Below, one piece after another: positions 7,029-16,000 of a DNA stretch of 64,000 nucleotides. How positions within the stretch are numbered: the first letter of the stretch is position 1; each line of letters opens with the position of its first letter. Both the position numbers and the translations under genes were made by a program. The stretch comes from Acidimicrobium ferrooxidans DSM 10331 (GTDB taxonomy: Bacteria > Actinomycetota > Acidimicrobiia > Acidimicrobiales > Acidimicrobiaceae): the NCBI RefSeq assembly GCF_000023265.1, contig NC_013124.1:1802001-1866000 (forward strand), given 5' to 3'. The notes below the pieces were generated by a model. The model was not told the origin of the DNA. It made no database searches and was given only the letters and a program-made list of their open reading frames with translations.

Positions 7029-8345
7029 GTGACCGCTCCGCGTACCGACGCAGCACGAGTACTCCTCATCACCACCTACGACCTCGGACACCGTCCCCAA
7101 CTCGCGGCGTTGCTCCAGGCCGAGCTCGCCGACCGACTCACGGTGGTCGACGGCAAGGCCGATGCCGCAGTGCTCGCGAGCGAGATTCGATCCGCCGACT
7201 GGATCATCCTCACCACACCGATGCTCACCGGCGCGCTGATCGCCGAGCAGGTCCTCGCTGCTCACACTGACCTGCTCGCCGCTCGGCACGTCCTCCTGGT
7301 CGGCGCCTACGCAACGACGACGCTCCACGCGCTCGGCGAGACACACCACGGGATCATCGCACTCGACCGTGACGATCCTGAGCTGGTCCTTGGCGCCATC
7401 GAACCCGAGCGACCGCTCCGCCGAGGCGGGCGTCGTCACTACCGCGTGACGACGAGCGAACCGCTGGACCGCTATCGACACGCCGAGCGCAACGGGAGCT
7501 GGCAGCTCGCCGGGTACGCCGAGACCACGCTCGGCTGCCGCCATGGCTGCCTGCACTGCCCGGTCGCCGGCGCGTGGCACGGTCGGATCGTGACGCTGGA
7601 CGCGACTGACGTGCTCGCCGACATCGATCGCCAGGTGGAAGCGGGTGCCTCCCACCTGTCACTGGGCGACGCCGACTTCCTCTCGGCGCCCCGTCATGCG
7701 CTCGCCATCTTGCGCTCGGTCCACGAACGTCACCCGCAGCTCAGCGTCGACGTCACCATCAAGATTGCCGAGCTCGCAGCGGATCCAACCCTCCCCGCGC
7801 GTCTCGCCGAACTGGGCGTCGCCTTCGTGATCTCCGCGGTCGAGTCGCTTCGCGACGACATCCTCGACCGCCTGGGCAAGGGTCACCACGCGCACGACGT
7901 CCTGGCAGCTCGTGACGCGCTCTTCGCAGCAGGCGTCGGCCTCCACCCGACCTTCATCCCGTTCACGCCATGGAGCCGCCTCGAAGACCTTCACGACATT
8001 CTCCGCTTCGTGTGGGATTCGCATCTCGAAGACGTCGTCGAACCGGTGCAGTACGGCATCGAGTTGCTCGTGCCGACGTCGAGCCTCCTCGAGATCGGCC
8101 CCGAGTTCGGCGACTTCGACCCAGCGACGCTGAGTCGGCGGTGGAATCCGAGCGACCCTCGTCTCGATGGGCTCGCTCCGCGCATCCGCGCCATCGCAGC
8201 GCGCAGCGCTCGCTACGACGAGGGCTTCCGAGCCGTCTGGGAACTGGCAGGGCTCGGTGCTCTGCCGTCTCGCGGGCCGCGCCGAGCACCCGCGCCCACC
8301 TTGATGAGCGAGGCATGGTTCTGCTGCGCAGCGCCTCCACGATGA
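7029..8345 (+). CDS. Radical SAM protein with C-terminal Cys-Cys tail (CCAAPPR)
   Basis: A 438-residue radical SAM enzyme. The cluster motif is CRHGCLHC (C170, C174, C177), preceded by AGYAETTLGC and followed by a TIM-barrel-like body. It has a Rossmann-like N-terminal domain (VLLITTYDLGHRP; DWIILTTPMLTGALIAEQ) resembling B12-binding-domain regions. The extreme C-terminus, WFCCAAPPR, has two adjacent cysteines, C432 and C433. This recalls a family I remember as the CUAEP/CCAEP-tail radical SAM (seleno)proteins, whose C-terminus is Sec-Cys or Cys-Cys. That match is from memory and the tail here differs (CCAAP). Both cysteines are encoded by TGC, so no selenocysteine is needed. It follows an ATP-grasp gene and overlaps the helicase gene by ATGA. 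The reaction is unknown. Confidence 0.8.
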   Translation: MTAPRTDAARVLLITTYDLGHRPQLAALLQAELADRLTVVDGKADAAVLASEIRSADWIILTTPMLTGALIAEQVLAAHTDLLAARHVLLVGAYATTTLHALGETHHGIIALDRDDPELVLGAIEPERPLRRGGRRHYRVTTSEPLDRYRHAERNGSWQLAGYAETTLGCRHGCLHCPVAGAWHGRIVTLDATDVLADIDRQVEAGASHLSLGDADFLSAPRHALAILRSVHERHPQLSVDVTIKIAELAADPTLPARLAELGVAFVISAVESLRDDILDRLGKGHHAHDVLAARDALFAAGVGLHPTFIPFTPWSRLEDLHDILRFVWDSHLEDVVEPVQYGIELLVPTSSLLEIGPEFGDFDPATLSRRWNPSDPRLDGLAPRIRAIAARSARYDEGFRAVWELAGLGALPSRGPRRAPAPTLMSEAWFCCAAPPR

Positions 8346-10123
8346 CCGACCTCGACGACCTGCTCGATGGTCTCTCCGACGCCCAGCGCGAGGCGGTCCT
8401 CGCCCCGGCGCCCGTTCGGGTCATCGCACCCGCAGGCTCCGGCAAGACCCTGGTCCTGACGCGACGTATCGCTGCTCAGATACGACTCGGCGCCGTACGA
8501 CCCCGCACGTCCGCAGCGCTCACGTTTACGAGAGCCGCCGCCTTGTCTCTGCGTCAACGCCTGGCTCGCACCCTGGATACGACCTTGCCGATCACCACGA
8601 CGATCCATGGTGCTGCGCTCGTCTGGCTGAGCGAACTCGCTCGGCTGGAGGGGAAGGCCCTCCCACCAGTCGTGGAGTCCGAAACCCTCGTGCGCGCCGC
8701 GCTTCCGAACCTCTCGCCGGCGGAGCACGCGGCGGTGAGAGCTGCCCTCCGCGGCCAGCGACCGACGTCACCCGCGCACGAAGCGCACGTCCGCGCGGTC
8801 CATGAGCTCCGACGACGGCGACGCGTCATCGATCTCGACTCCATCGTCGGAGAGCTCGCACGACAACTCGAACGCCAGCCCGAACGGCGCGGACTCATCG
8901 GGATCGAGGCGCTGTTCGTCGACGAGTTCCAAGACTCGACGCCCGACCAACTTCGGCTGTTCCGCGCGCTCCTCGGTCCGGATCTGGCCGGACTCACCGT
9001 GGTCGGCGACCCGAACCAGTCCATCTACGGCTGGAACGGCGCCGACCCGAACGTACTCACCGACCTCGAACCGCCCGGCTTGCGCACCGTGACGCTCACG
9101 ACGAACTACCGGAGCCGCGACGAGCTCGTCCGTCACGCGACCAGGATCCTCGATCCGCAGCCACACGTTCGAGGAGCACGTCCAGGCGGTCGACCACCCA
9201 CGCTGCGCGGCTACGCCACGCCAGAGCGAGAGGCTCGAGCGCTCGTGCGCGAACTCGGCGGGCTCCACGCGCTCGGTGTCGCCTGGCGTGCGATGGCGGT
9301 ACTCTCCCGCACCACGCGCGCACTCGAGCCCGTGACGGCAGCGCTCGAGGCCGCCGAGATTCCAGCCGTCGTGCTCGGACGGACGCGCACGGTCTCGGCC
9401 ATGCTCGCACGACTGCGCTCGCTGCGAGATCGACGCGCGACCGTCGGGCACCTGATCGACGAGCTGAGTTCGATGCAGGTCGACGACCCTTCGCACCAGC
9501 ACGAGCTCGACCAAGTTCGCGACATCGCCATCGAACTCCACCGTGTCGATCCACTCGCAGACCTCGCGACCTTCCAGGAGATCCTCGAGCAGCGGCTGGC
9601 ACGGCGTCTCGACGCGGTCACCATCGCGACCTTCCACAAGGCCAAAGGCCTCGAGTGGTACCACGTCCACGTCCTCGGCGTCGGAGAGCGCGCACTGCCG
9701 CATCCGCGAGCACGGACGAGCGCGCAGCGCGAGGAGGAGCGAAGGCTGCTCTATGTCGCGATGACCCGAGCGACCGATTCGCTCAGCGTGAGCTGGCATG
9801 GCGGGGGGCCGAGTCCGTTCCTCGCACCGATCGTCGGTGATCGAGCACCCCTCCGCCCCACGCCGAGCGCAGCGGCCAGAGGAGCCGTCGCGCGCCAACG
9901 CGCGCTGCGCCATGCCCTCGTCGCCCAACGAGCTCGCCTGGCGCGCAGCTTCGCGATCGCGCCGTCGATGCTGCTGAGCGACGAGAGCATCGAGACCTTC
10001 GTACGAACCCCACCACGATGCGCGGACGACGTGGTCGCGCACCTCACACGCGTTCCGCCAGCCAGGCGCCGCGCGGTCGCTCGCGCCATCTGGGCGTGCG
10101 TCAGCGCGCCTGCCGACAGCTAA
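8342..10123 (+). CDS. UvrD/Rep-family superfamily 1 DNA helicase
   Basis: A 593-residue 3'-5' SF1A helicase with the full motif set. It has APAGSGKTLVLTRRI (Walker A), TFTRAAA (Ia), VDEFQDSTPDQ (II), GDPNQSIYGWNGAD (III), TTNYRSRDELV (IV), TFHKAKGLEW (V) and RLLYVAMTRA (VI). About 110 C-terminal residues look like an HRDC-type helical domain (PSMLLSDESIETFVRTPP). At under 600 residues it is shorter than typical UvrD, with a reduced 1B/2B region. The ATG overlaps the radical SAM stop codon (ATGA). Co-transcription with the ATP-grasp/radical SAM pair may be incidental. The last four bases overlap the convergent xth gene. Confidence 0.92.
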   Translation: MTDLDDLLDGLSDAQREAVLAPAPVRVIAPAGSGKTLVLTRRIAAQIRLGAVRPRTSAALTFTRAAALSLRQRLARTLDTTLPITTTIHGAALVWLSELARLEGKALPPVVESETLVRAALPNLSPAEHAAVRAALRGQRPTSPAHEAHVRAVHELRRRRRVIDLDSIVGELARQLERQPERRGLIGIEALFVDEFQDSTPDQLRLFRALLGPDLAGLTVVGDPNQSIYGWNGADPNVLTDLEPPGLRTVTLTTNYRSRDELVRHATRILDPQPHVRGARPGGRPPTLRGYATPEREARALVRELGGLHALGVAWRAMAVLSRTTRALEPVTAALEAAEIPAVVLGRTRTVSAMLARLRSLRDRRATVGHLIDELSSMQVDDPSHQHELDQVRDIAIELHRVDPLADLATFQEILEQRLARRLDAVTIATFHKAKGLEWYHVHVLGVGERALPHPRARTSAQREEERRLLYVAMTRATDSLSVSWHGGGPSPFLAPIVGDRAPLRPTPSAAARGAVARQRALRHALVAQRARLARSFAIAPSMLLSDESIETFVRTPPRCADDVVAHLTRVPPARRRAVARAIWACVSAPADS

Positions 10124-10896
10124 GCGAGATCCACGACGAGCGGTGCGTGATCGGAAGGGCGAGGAGCCCGCCGGGCCTCGATGTCCACATCGACCGCAAC
10201 CACGTTGCGCGCGATGTCCTCGCTGGCGAGGACCAGGTCGATGCGCATCCCCATCCCACGACGGAAGGCGCCCTGCCGGTAGTCCCACCAGGTAAAGCCC
10301 GGATCGTCAGGGTGAAGCGCGCGATAGACGTCGGTGAGGCCGAGCCCGAGGAGCGCATCGAGCGCGCGTCGCTCGGGCAACGACACGTGGGTCGCGCCTT
10401 CGAGCGCGGACGGATCCCAGACGTCGTGGTCGCTCGGTGCGACGTTGAAGTCACCGCCGACCACCACACCGTCGGCAACCAGGTCTGCGAGATGTGCCCG
10501 CAGCTCGGCCAGCCACGTCAGCTTGTAGACGTAGTGCGGATCATCGAGCGCACGACCGTTCGGCACGTAGACACTCATGAACCAGCCCGCCTCGAGCCTG
10601 ACCGCGAGCGCACGGGGTTCCTCGGTCGCCAGAGGCGCTCGCGCGAACCCGGTCCCATAGCGCACCTCGCGAGGAGCCTCGCGGGTCAGGACCGCGACGC
10701 CGTTCCAGGCCCCCGTGCCCCAGTGGGTCACGTGATAGCCGAGCGAGACGAGGGAATCGGCCGGGAACTGATCGGTGGCCACCTTGGTCTCCTGCAGCAG
10801 GAGCACGTCGGGGGCGACACGCTCGGCCCACGCCACCACCAACTCGATCCTGGCGCGGATCGAGTTGACGTTCCAGGTCGCAAGCCGCATGGTCAC
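10120..10896 (-). CDS. xth: Exodeoxyribonuclease III family AP endonuclease
   Basis: A 258-residue ExoIII/APE1-type phosphodiesterase that nicks DNA at abasic sites and removes 3' blocks. Active-site segments are present: LATWNVNSIRAR, LLQETK (metal-binding Glu), GGDFNVAPSDHDVWDP (catalytic Asp and Asn) and SDHAPLVVDL (the Asp-His pair). The GTG start at 10896 overlaps the fabZ stop (GTGA). An ATG two codons on is an alternative. It is downstream of fabZ in a coupled pair and meets the helicase gene tail to tail. The assignment is firm. Confidence 0.94.
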   Translation of the reverse strand: MTMRLATWNVNSIRARIELVVAWAERVAPDVLLLQETKVATDQFPADSLVSLGYHVTHWGTGAWNGVAVLTREAPREVRYGTGFARAPLATEEPRALAVRLEAGWFMSVYVPNGRALDDPHYVYKLTWLAELRAHLADLVADGVVVGGDFNVAPSDHDVWDPSALEGATHVSLPERRALDALLGLGLTDVYRALHPDDPGFTWWDYRQGAFRRGMGMRIDLVLASEDIARNVVAVDVDIEARRAPRPSDHAPLVVDLA

Positions 10897-11321
10897 GCGG
10901 TCGGCGCGATCACGAACATCAGCTCGACCTCGGCGACGATCGCGTCACCGACCCTGGCATGTCCCCGACCGCGTCCGGCCCTCGTCGACAGCGAGGAGAG
11001 CTCGACCTCCAATCGCAGCTCGTCGCCCGGCAACACCTGGCGCCGAAACCGTGCCCGATCGACCCCACCAAACAGCGGTAGCCGACCAGCGAAGCGCTCA
11101 TCGGCGAGCACGGCCGCCGCGCCCAGTTGCGCGATGGACTCCACCTGGTAGACGCCCGGCAGGACCGGCCGCCCTGGGAAATGACCGGCCAGGATCGGCA
11201 GGTCGACCGGGACGCGCCACCTGCCCGCGGCTCGGAGACCCGGCTCGAGATCGTCGATCGCGTCGAGGAGCAAGAAGGGGGGTCGATGTGGGATCAACGT
11301 GGTCGGATCGATCGCTGCCAC
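10893..11321 (-). CDS. fabZ: 3-hydroxyacyl-ACP dehydratase FabZ-like hotdog protein
   Basis: A 142-residue single-hotdog dehydratase. IPHRPPFLLLDAI and LAGHFPGRPVLPGVYQVESIAQLG contain the catalytic His (GHFPGRPV) and Glu (QVESIAQLG) of FabZ. It would dehydrate 3-hydroxyacyl-ACP in fatty acid synthesis or act on a related thioester. The GTG start at 11321 follows AGGAGG by 4 nt, and a TAGGGT box about 65 nt upstream could be the promoter. It overlaps xth by GTGA. FabZ is not universal in Actinobacteria (many use HadABC), so a specialised role is possible. Confidence 0.9.
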   Translation of the reverse strand: MAAIDPTTLIPHRPPFLLLDAIDDLEPGLRAAGRWRVPVDLPILAGHFPGRPVLPGVYQVESIAQLGAAAVLADERFAGRLPLFGGVDRARFRRQVLPGDELRLEVELSSLSTRAGRGRGHARVGDAIVAEVELMFVIAPTA

Positions 11322-11399
11322 CCGTCCTCCTCGGTCCTCCCCGATCGCGCCCCTCGCCGCGCCGTCACCGGCGACCTCGAGCGGACCTACCCTAGCGGG

Positions 11400-11576
11400 C
11401 TAGGCGACGTCACGAACCTGCGACTTCACGGCCGCGAGCAGGGCAGGCGTCACTCGCTTGAGCCCGTGCGCACTCACGACGTGCTCCTGGATGTGGGCGA
11501 GCAGTTCCTCATCCGTCGCCGCCGCTGCATGCCAGTCGCACAGGGGGATCACATCCCCGCACCGGAACTCCTTCAT
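11400..11576 (-). CDS. DUF1059 family small protein
   Basis: A 58-residue protein beginning MKEFRCGDVIPLCDWHAAA, the start typical of DUF1059 proteins, which have an FRCGD opening and two conserved cysteines. A perfect AAGGAGG lies 7 nt before the ATG. Members are widespread in actinobacteria and archaea, and their function is not established. It may form the second cistron after a tiny ORF at 11573-11749. Confidence 0.8.
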   Translation of the reverse strand: MKEFRCGDVIPLCDWHAAAATDEELLAHIQEHVVSAHGLKRVTPALLAAVKSQVRDVA

Positions 11577-11749
11577 GGTTGGCCCTCCTTCTTGACGAAC
11601 ACTGGATCTGTGACCCGGACCACGCCGTCGAGCCCAACGCACTGCCGCAGCGCCATCGCCGCGAGGAACCCACCGAGGTCTGCGCCCGGAAGGCCCACGT
11701 TGCGCTGGCCACGACTTCCCTGTGGCGGCACGCTTCCTACCAGCGTCAT
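11573..11749 (-). CDS. Possible 58-codon small ORF coupled to the DUF1059 gene
   Basis: An open frame from an ATG at 11749 runs 58 codons and stops at a TGA that overlaps the DUF1059 ATG (ATGA). The predicted product starts MTLVGSVPPQGS and has a hydrophobic middle (GGFLAAMALRQCVGL). I do not recognise it, the upstream ribosome-binding site is weak, and another frame in the same strand is also open. The coupling geometry is the only positive sign. Confidence 0.3.
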   Translation of the reverse strand: MTLVGSVPPQGSRGQRNVGLPGADLGGFLAAMALRQCVGLDGVVRVTDPVFVKKEGQP

Positions 11750-11804
11750 GGTAGCTCACCGCGACGACGCCGGACCGAGGTTGGCCCACCTTGCACCCAT
11801 ACCA

Positions 11805-12941
11805 TCATCGGCGACCGTCCAAGACGCACCGAACGACCCGCGACGGCTTCACGACGCCACACGCCGCGCCGTCGGCGTCGACGACCACGATCGGCTCGAG
11901 CGCACCGTCGTCGCGCACGAGCGCCCGTTGGAGCAGCACGTCGAGGGGGTCTTCTTCGTGGACGACGAGGGGTCGTTCCCAACGCTGGCGTCGCTCGCCG
12001 TTCGACCAACAGCAGCCGACGGCCAGGGGTTTGCGCCCTGTCGGCTGCAGCACCCACCAACCCGTCGGCGGTGCGTCGGCCAGTGCGCCGATACGTTCGG
12101 CAGGCTCAAGGTACTCGCCAGCGCAGCTGTCGTTCGAACGTGGCCTGTGGACGTGCATGAGTCGTTCACGCAGCACCTGGTCGAGATCGATCGGCTCGGG
12201 TGATGGACGGCCAAACAGGTAACCCTGCGCAAGAGGGATGCCGATCCGCACGATCTCTTCGAGTTCTCCGTAGGTCTCGACCCCCTCGGCAAGGAGCCAC
12301 GCATCGAGTTCACCGAGGAATGCGCCGAAGGCGGATGCGAGACGACTGCGCGCCGCGTCACGGTCGATCCCGTTCACGAGCCCTCGATCGAGCTTGACGA
12401 TCTCCGGTCGCACGACGAGGAGCGCCGCAAGGCCCGCGTACCCGGCGCCCGCGTCGTCCATGGCGATGATGGCGCCGCGTTCCCGAAGGAGGTCGAGTCT
12501 CGCGGGGAGATCCGGCAGGTCATGGAGCGGAACGTGTTCGGTGAGTTCGATGACCAACCCCTGGAGCGAGGGCAGTCCCACGACGGCCTCGAAGGCGCGC
12601 GACTCGAGCGTCACTGGACTCACGTTGATCGCGAGAAAGTGCTCGCCGAGCAGATCCGCTCGTCGCTCGAGCGCAGCGAGCGCACACAAGGTCTCGAGCT
12701 CCGCCCCCACGCCAAGGTCCCAGGCGGCAGCGATCACGCGATCAGGTCCGATCCTGCCCATGGGGTCGAGCCGCGCGAGCGCCTCGTAGCCCGCGATCCG
12801 CGGACCGTGCAGGTTGACGATCGGCTGCAGGTGCGTGCGAGGAGCGATCCGACCCGTGACGAGATCGTCCACGAGGTCCGCCAAGCTTCGCGGGCGGACA
12901 CCGTCGGAGCGATCAGCGCATCCCACTCCCTGGAGATCCAC
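11805..12941 (-). CDS. EAL-domain cyclic di-GMP phosphodiesterase
   Basis: A 378-residue protein with a complete EAL domain, the hydrolase that linearises cyclic di-GMP. Motifs run YEALAR (EAL at 53-55), INVSPVTLES, VIELTEH, AMDDAGAGYAGL (metal-binding Asp pair), VKLDRGLV (catalytic Lys) and LAEGVET. All key acidic and lysine residues are present, so it is probably active. The C-terminal 100 residues look like half of a CBS-type sensory module (PLVVHEEDPLDVLLQ; EPIVVVDADGAACGVV). No signal peptide or membrane segment is seen. The GTG at 12941 follows AGGAGG by 5 nt. It is divergent from the 2-oxoglutarate dehydrogenase gene. No GGDEF cyclase occurs in this window. Confidence 0.9.
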   Translation of the reverse strand: MDLQGVGCADRSDGVRPRSLADLVDDLVTGRIAPRTHLQPIVNLHGPRIAGYEALARLDPMGRIGPDRVIAAAWDLGVGAELETLCALAALERRADLLGEHFLAINVSPVTLESRAFEAVVGLPSLQGLVIELTEHVPLHDLPDLPARLDLLRERGAIIAMDDAGAGYAGLAALLVVRPEIVKLDRGLVNGIDRDAARSRLASAFGAFLGELDAWLLAEGVETYGELEEIVRIGIPLAQGYLFGRPSPEPIDLDQVLRERLMHVHRPRSNDSCAGEYLEPAERIGALADAPPTGWWVLQPTGRKPLAVGCCWSNGERRQRWERPLVVHEEDPLDVLLQRALVRDDGALEPIVVVDADGAACGVVKPSRVVRCVLDGRR

Positions 12942-13058
12942 GCCCGCCTCCTGCTCGGCTCCTGTCGCTTCCAGCAGTGGTGATCTCGGCTGCCGGAGCG
13001 CCCACCTGAAGCGACGGCCGCCGCGGCGGGCTCACTTGGCGCGATGGGGGCGCGAGCC

Positions 13059-13064
13059 TAGACT
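13059..13064 (+). promoter_or_regulatory. TAGACT -10 box of the leaderless 2-oxoglutarate dehydrogenase gene
   Basis: TAGACT ends 7 nt before the ATG at 13072. There is no ribosome-binding site between them, so the transcript should start at the initiation codon. Confidence 0.55.
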
Positions 13065-13071
13065 GAAGCTG

Positions 13072-16000
13072 ATGGCGAGCGCACCCGACAACAGCACTGT
13101 GCAGCATTCGGCCTCCGAACAGTTCGGACCCAACGACTGGTTCGTCGAGGAGATGGCGGAGCGCTACCGAGCCAATCCCCTCCTCGTGCCTGAGAGCTGG
13201 CGTGCGTACTTCGAGGGTGAGCGCGTCCCCGATGGCGTGGCGACGAAGACCATCGCCACCGCTACGGCGAAAGAGCTCGTTGGCTTCGAGGCTCCAGGCG
13301 TCGCGACACCTCCGACGACGGCGACACCGGCGCCGACTTCGCCTCCGCACAACGGAGCCACACCCCAGACCGCGCCGTTCACCCCTGCATCGTCCCCAGA
13401 AGCCGTCGACCCGCTGACGCCGCCGAGGAGCAGCGCTCCCGAGACGGCACCGCACGCGTCCGAACCCGCAGTCTCCACGACGCCGACCGTCCCGTCAGCA
13501 CAGCCCCTCCGTGGAGCCCAGGGCGCCTTGGCACGCAACATGGAGGCCTCGCTTGCGGTCCCGACCGCCACCAGCGTGCGTGCCGTGCCCACCCGCGCAC
13601 TCGAGGTCAACCGGGCAACCATCAACGATCAGCTCCAGCGGCTCGGTCGATCGAAGGTCTCGTTCGGTCACTTGGTCGCGTGGGCCATCGTCCGTGCGCT
13701 CGTCGAGCATCCTCGGATGCACGCCTCCTACGTCGCCGACGCCGACGGACGCGGGCACCCCGGCATCGTCATCCCAGAGAGCGTGAACCTGGGCATCGCC
13801 GTCGACGTTCAGCGCCCCGACGGCACCCGCTCGCTCCTCGTGCCGGTGATTCGCAACGCCGACACCCTCGGTCCTCTTGGGTTCTTCGCCGCCTACGACG
13901 ATGCGGTCCGCGCGGTGCGCTCACAGCAGGCATCGCCCGACCTCTTCGTCGGGGCCACCGCCTCGATCACGAACCCTGGGACGATCGGCACCGAGCACTC
14001 AATCCCGCGTCTCATGCCCGGTCAAGGGGTGATCGTTGGCGTCGGGGCCATCGCCTACCCCGCCGCATTCCAGGCTGCAGACCCACGACTCCTCGGCGAA
14101 CTCGGTGTCTCGCGGACGATCACCCTCACCTCGACGTACGACCATCGCATCATTCAAGGCGCCGAGTCTGGGCAGTTCCTCGCGACGATCGCCGCTCTCC
14201 TCGAAGGAGAACAGGACTTCTACGACGAGATCTTCTCGGCACTCCAGGTTCCCTACCCGCCCATGCGGTGGCAGGCCGACCACACCAGCATGCAGCCCGA
14301 CGCGACCGAGCGGCTCGCCAAGCAGGTCCACGTCCAGAGCCTGATCCACCACTATCGGGTTCGTGGGCATCTGCTCGCGACGCTCGATCCGCTGGACCTG
14401 ACCCGTCCCACCATGAGCCCCGAACTCGATCCGGCAACCTACGGACTCACGCTGTGGGATCTCTCCCGACCCTTCCTCGCTGAAGGGCTCGTCCCAGGGG
14501 GTCAGGCGTCCCTCGAAACCATCCTCCAGGTGCTGCGCGATACCTACTGCCAGACCATCGGCTACGAGTTCATGCACATCCAGAGCCCGGACGAGAAGCT
14601 CTGGATCCAACAACGGATCGAGGGCTCGCACCAAACCCTCACGAAGGATGACCAGCTCCGCATCCTCGCAACCTTGAACGACGCCGAGGCGTTCGAGAAG
14701 TTCCTGTCGACGCGCTACATCGGCCAGAAGCGCTTCGGTCTGGAAGGTGGCGAGTCTGCCATCGTGTTCCTCCGGGAGGTCCTCGATCACGCCGCCGAGA
14801 CGGGGACACACGCAGCCGTCATCGGCATGGCGCATCGCGGGCGCTTGAACGTGCTGGCGAACATCGTCGGCAAGTCCTATCGCACGATCTTCGCCGAGTT
14901 CGAAGGCAACCTCGACCCCTCGAGCGTGCAGGGCTCGGGCGACGTCAAGTATCACAAGGGTTTCGAGGGACACTATCGCACTGCGAGCGGCAGCGAGCTG
15001 CCCGTCACGCTCGCATCCAACCCCTCGCACCTCGAAGCGGTCGATCCCGTCGTCGAAGGCATGGTGCGCGCGCTCCAGGATCAGCGTGGCACGCTCTACG
15101 AGTTCGGTGTCCTCGGGATCCTCGTCCACGGCGACGCTTCGTTCGCCGGCCAGGGCGTCGTCGCCGAGACGCTCAACCTCTCGCAGCTGCCTGGCTACCG
15201 GACTGGCGGCACCGTCCACCTCGTCATCAACAACCAGGTCGGCTTCACCACGAACCCATCGGAGGCGCGCTCTTCCTTCTACGCCTCCGACATCGCCAAG
15301 ACCATCCAAGCACCCATCTTCCACGTCAACGGCGACGATCCGGAGGCGGTGGCGCGCTGTGCGCGGCTCGCCGTCGAGTATCGAGCGACCTTCCACAAGG
15401 ACGTCGTCGTCGACCTGATCTGCTATCGCCGTCACGGACACAACGAAGGCGACGAACCGAGCTACACGCAGCCCGTCATGTACCACGTGATCGAGCAGCA
15501 CCCGTCCGTGCGCCGACTCTACGCAGATCAGTTGGTACGTTCGGGTGCGATCTCGGAGGACGAAGCCGACCAAGCGCTCGAAGCGTACCTCCAGCGGCTC
15601 GCGACGGCGCTTGCCGAGACTCGCGAGGCAGCACCCCCCAAGCCGACCGAGCTGCCGCCAGAGCCAGCACGCGACGTCCCACTCCCGATCGTCACGACCG
15701 CGGTCGACAAGGCTGCGCTCGACTACGTGATCGAGACGATCCATCGGGTGCCAGAGGATTTTCACCTGCATCCAAAGCTCGCTCGCCAGTTCGAGACGCG
15801 CCGGGCCCTCTACGAGCAGGGACAGCTCGACTGGGCGCTCGGGGAGCTCGCTGCCTACGGCACGCTGCTGCTCGAGGGGCACGACGTCCGCCTCAGCGGC
15901 CAAGACACGCGCCGCGGCACCTTCTCGCATCGTCACGCCGCCCTCTACGACTACGAGACGGGCGCGATGGTCCAACCCCTCGCTCGCTTGCGCGACGACG

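Noticed and set aside
8310-8345. Possible selenocysteine codon at the end of the radical SAM gene
   Set aside because: Both tail cysteines are TGC and the only TGA is the terminal stop overlapping the next ATG. No SECIS-like hairpin was sought successfully.
11391-11404. CCTAGCGGGCTAGG palindrome between fabZ and the DUF1059 gene
   Set aside because: Six-bp arms with a two-base centre are too short to call a terminator or operator without support.
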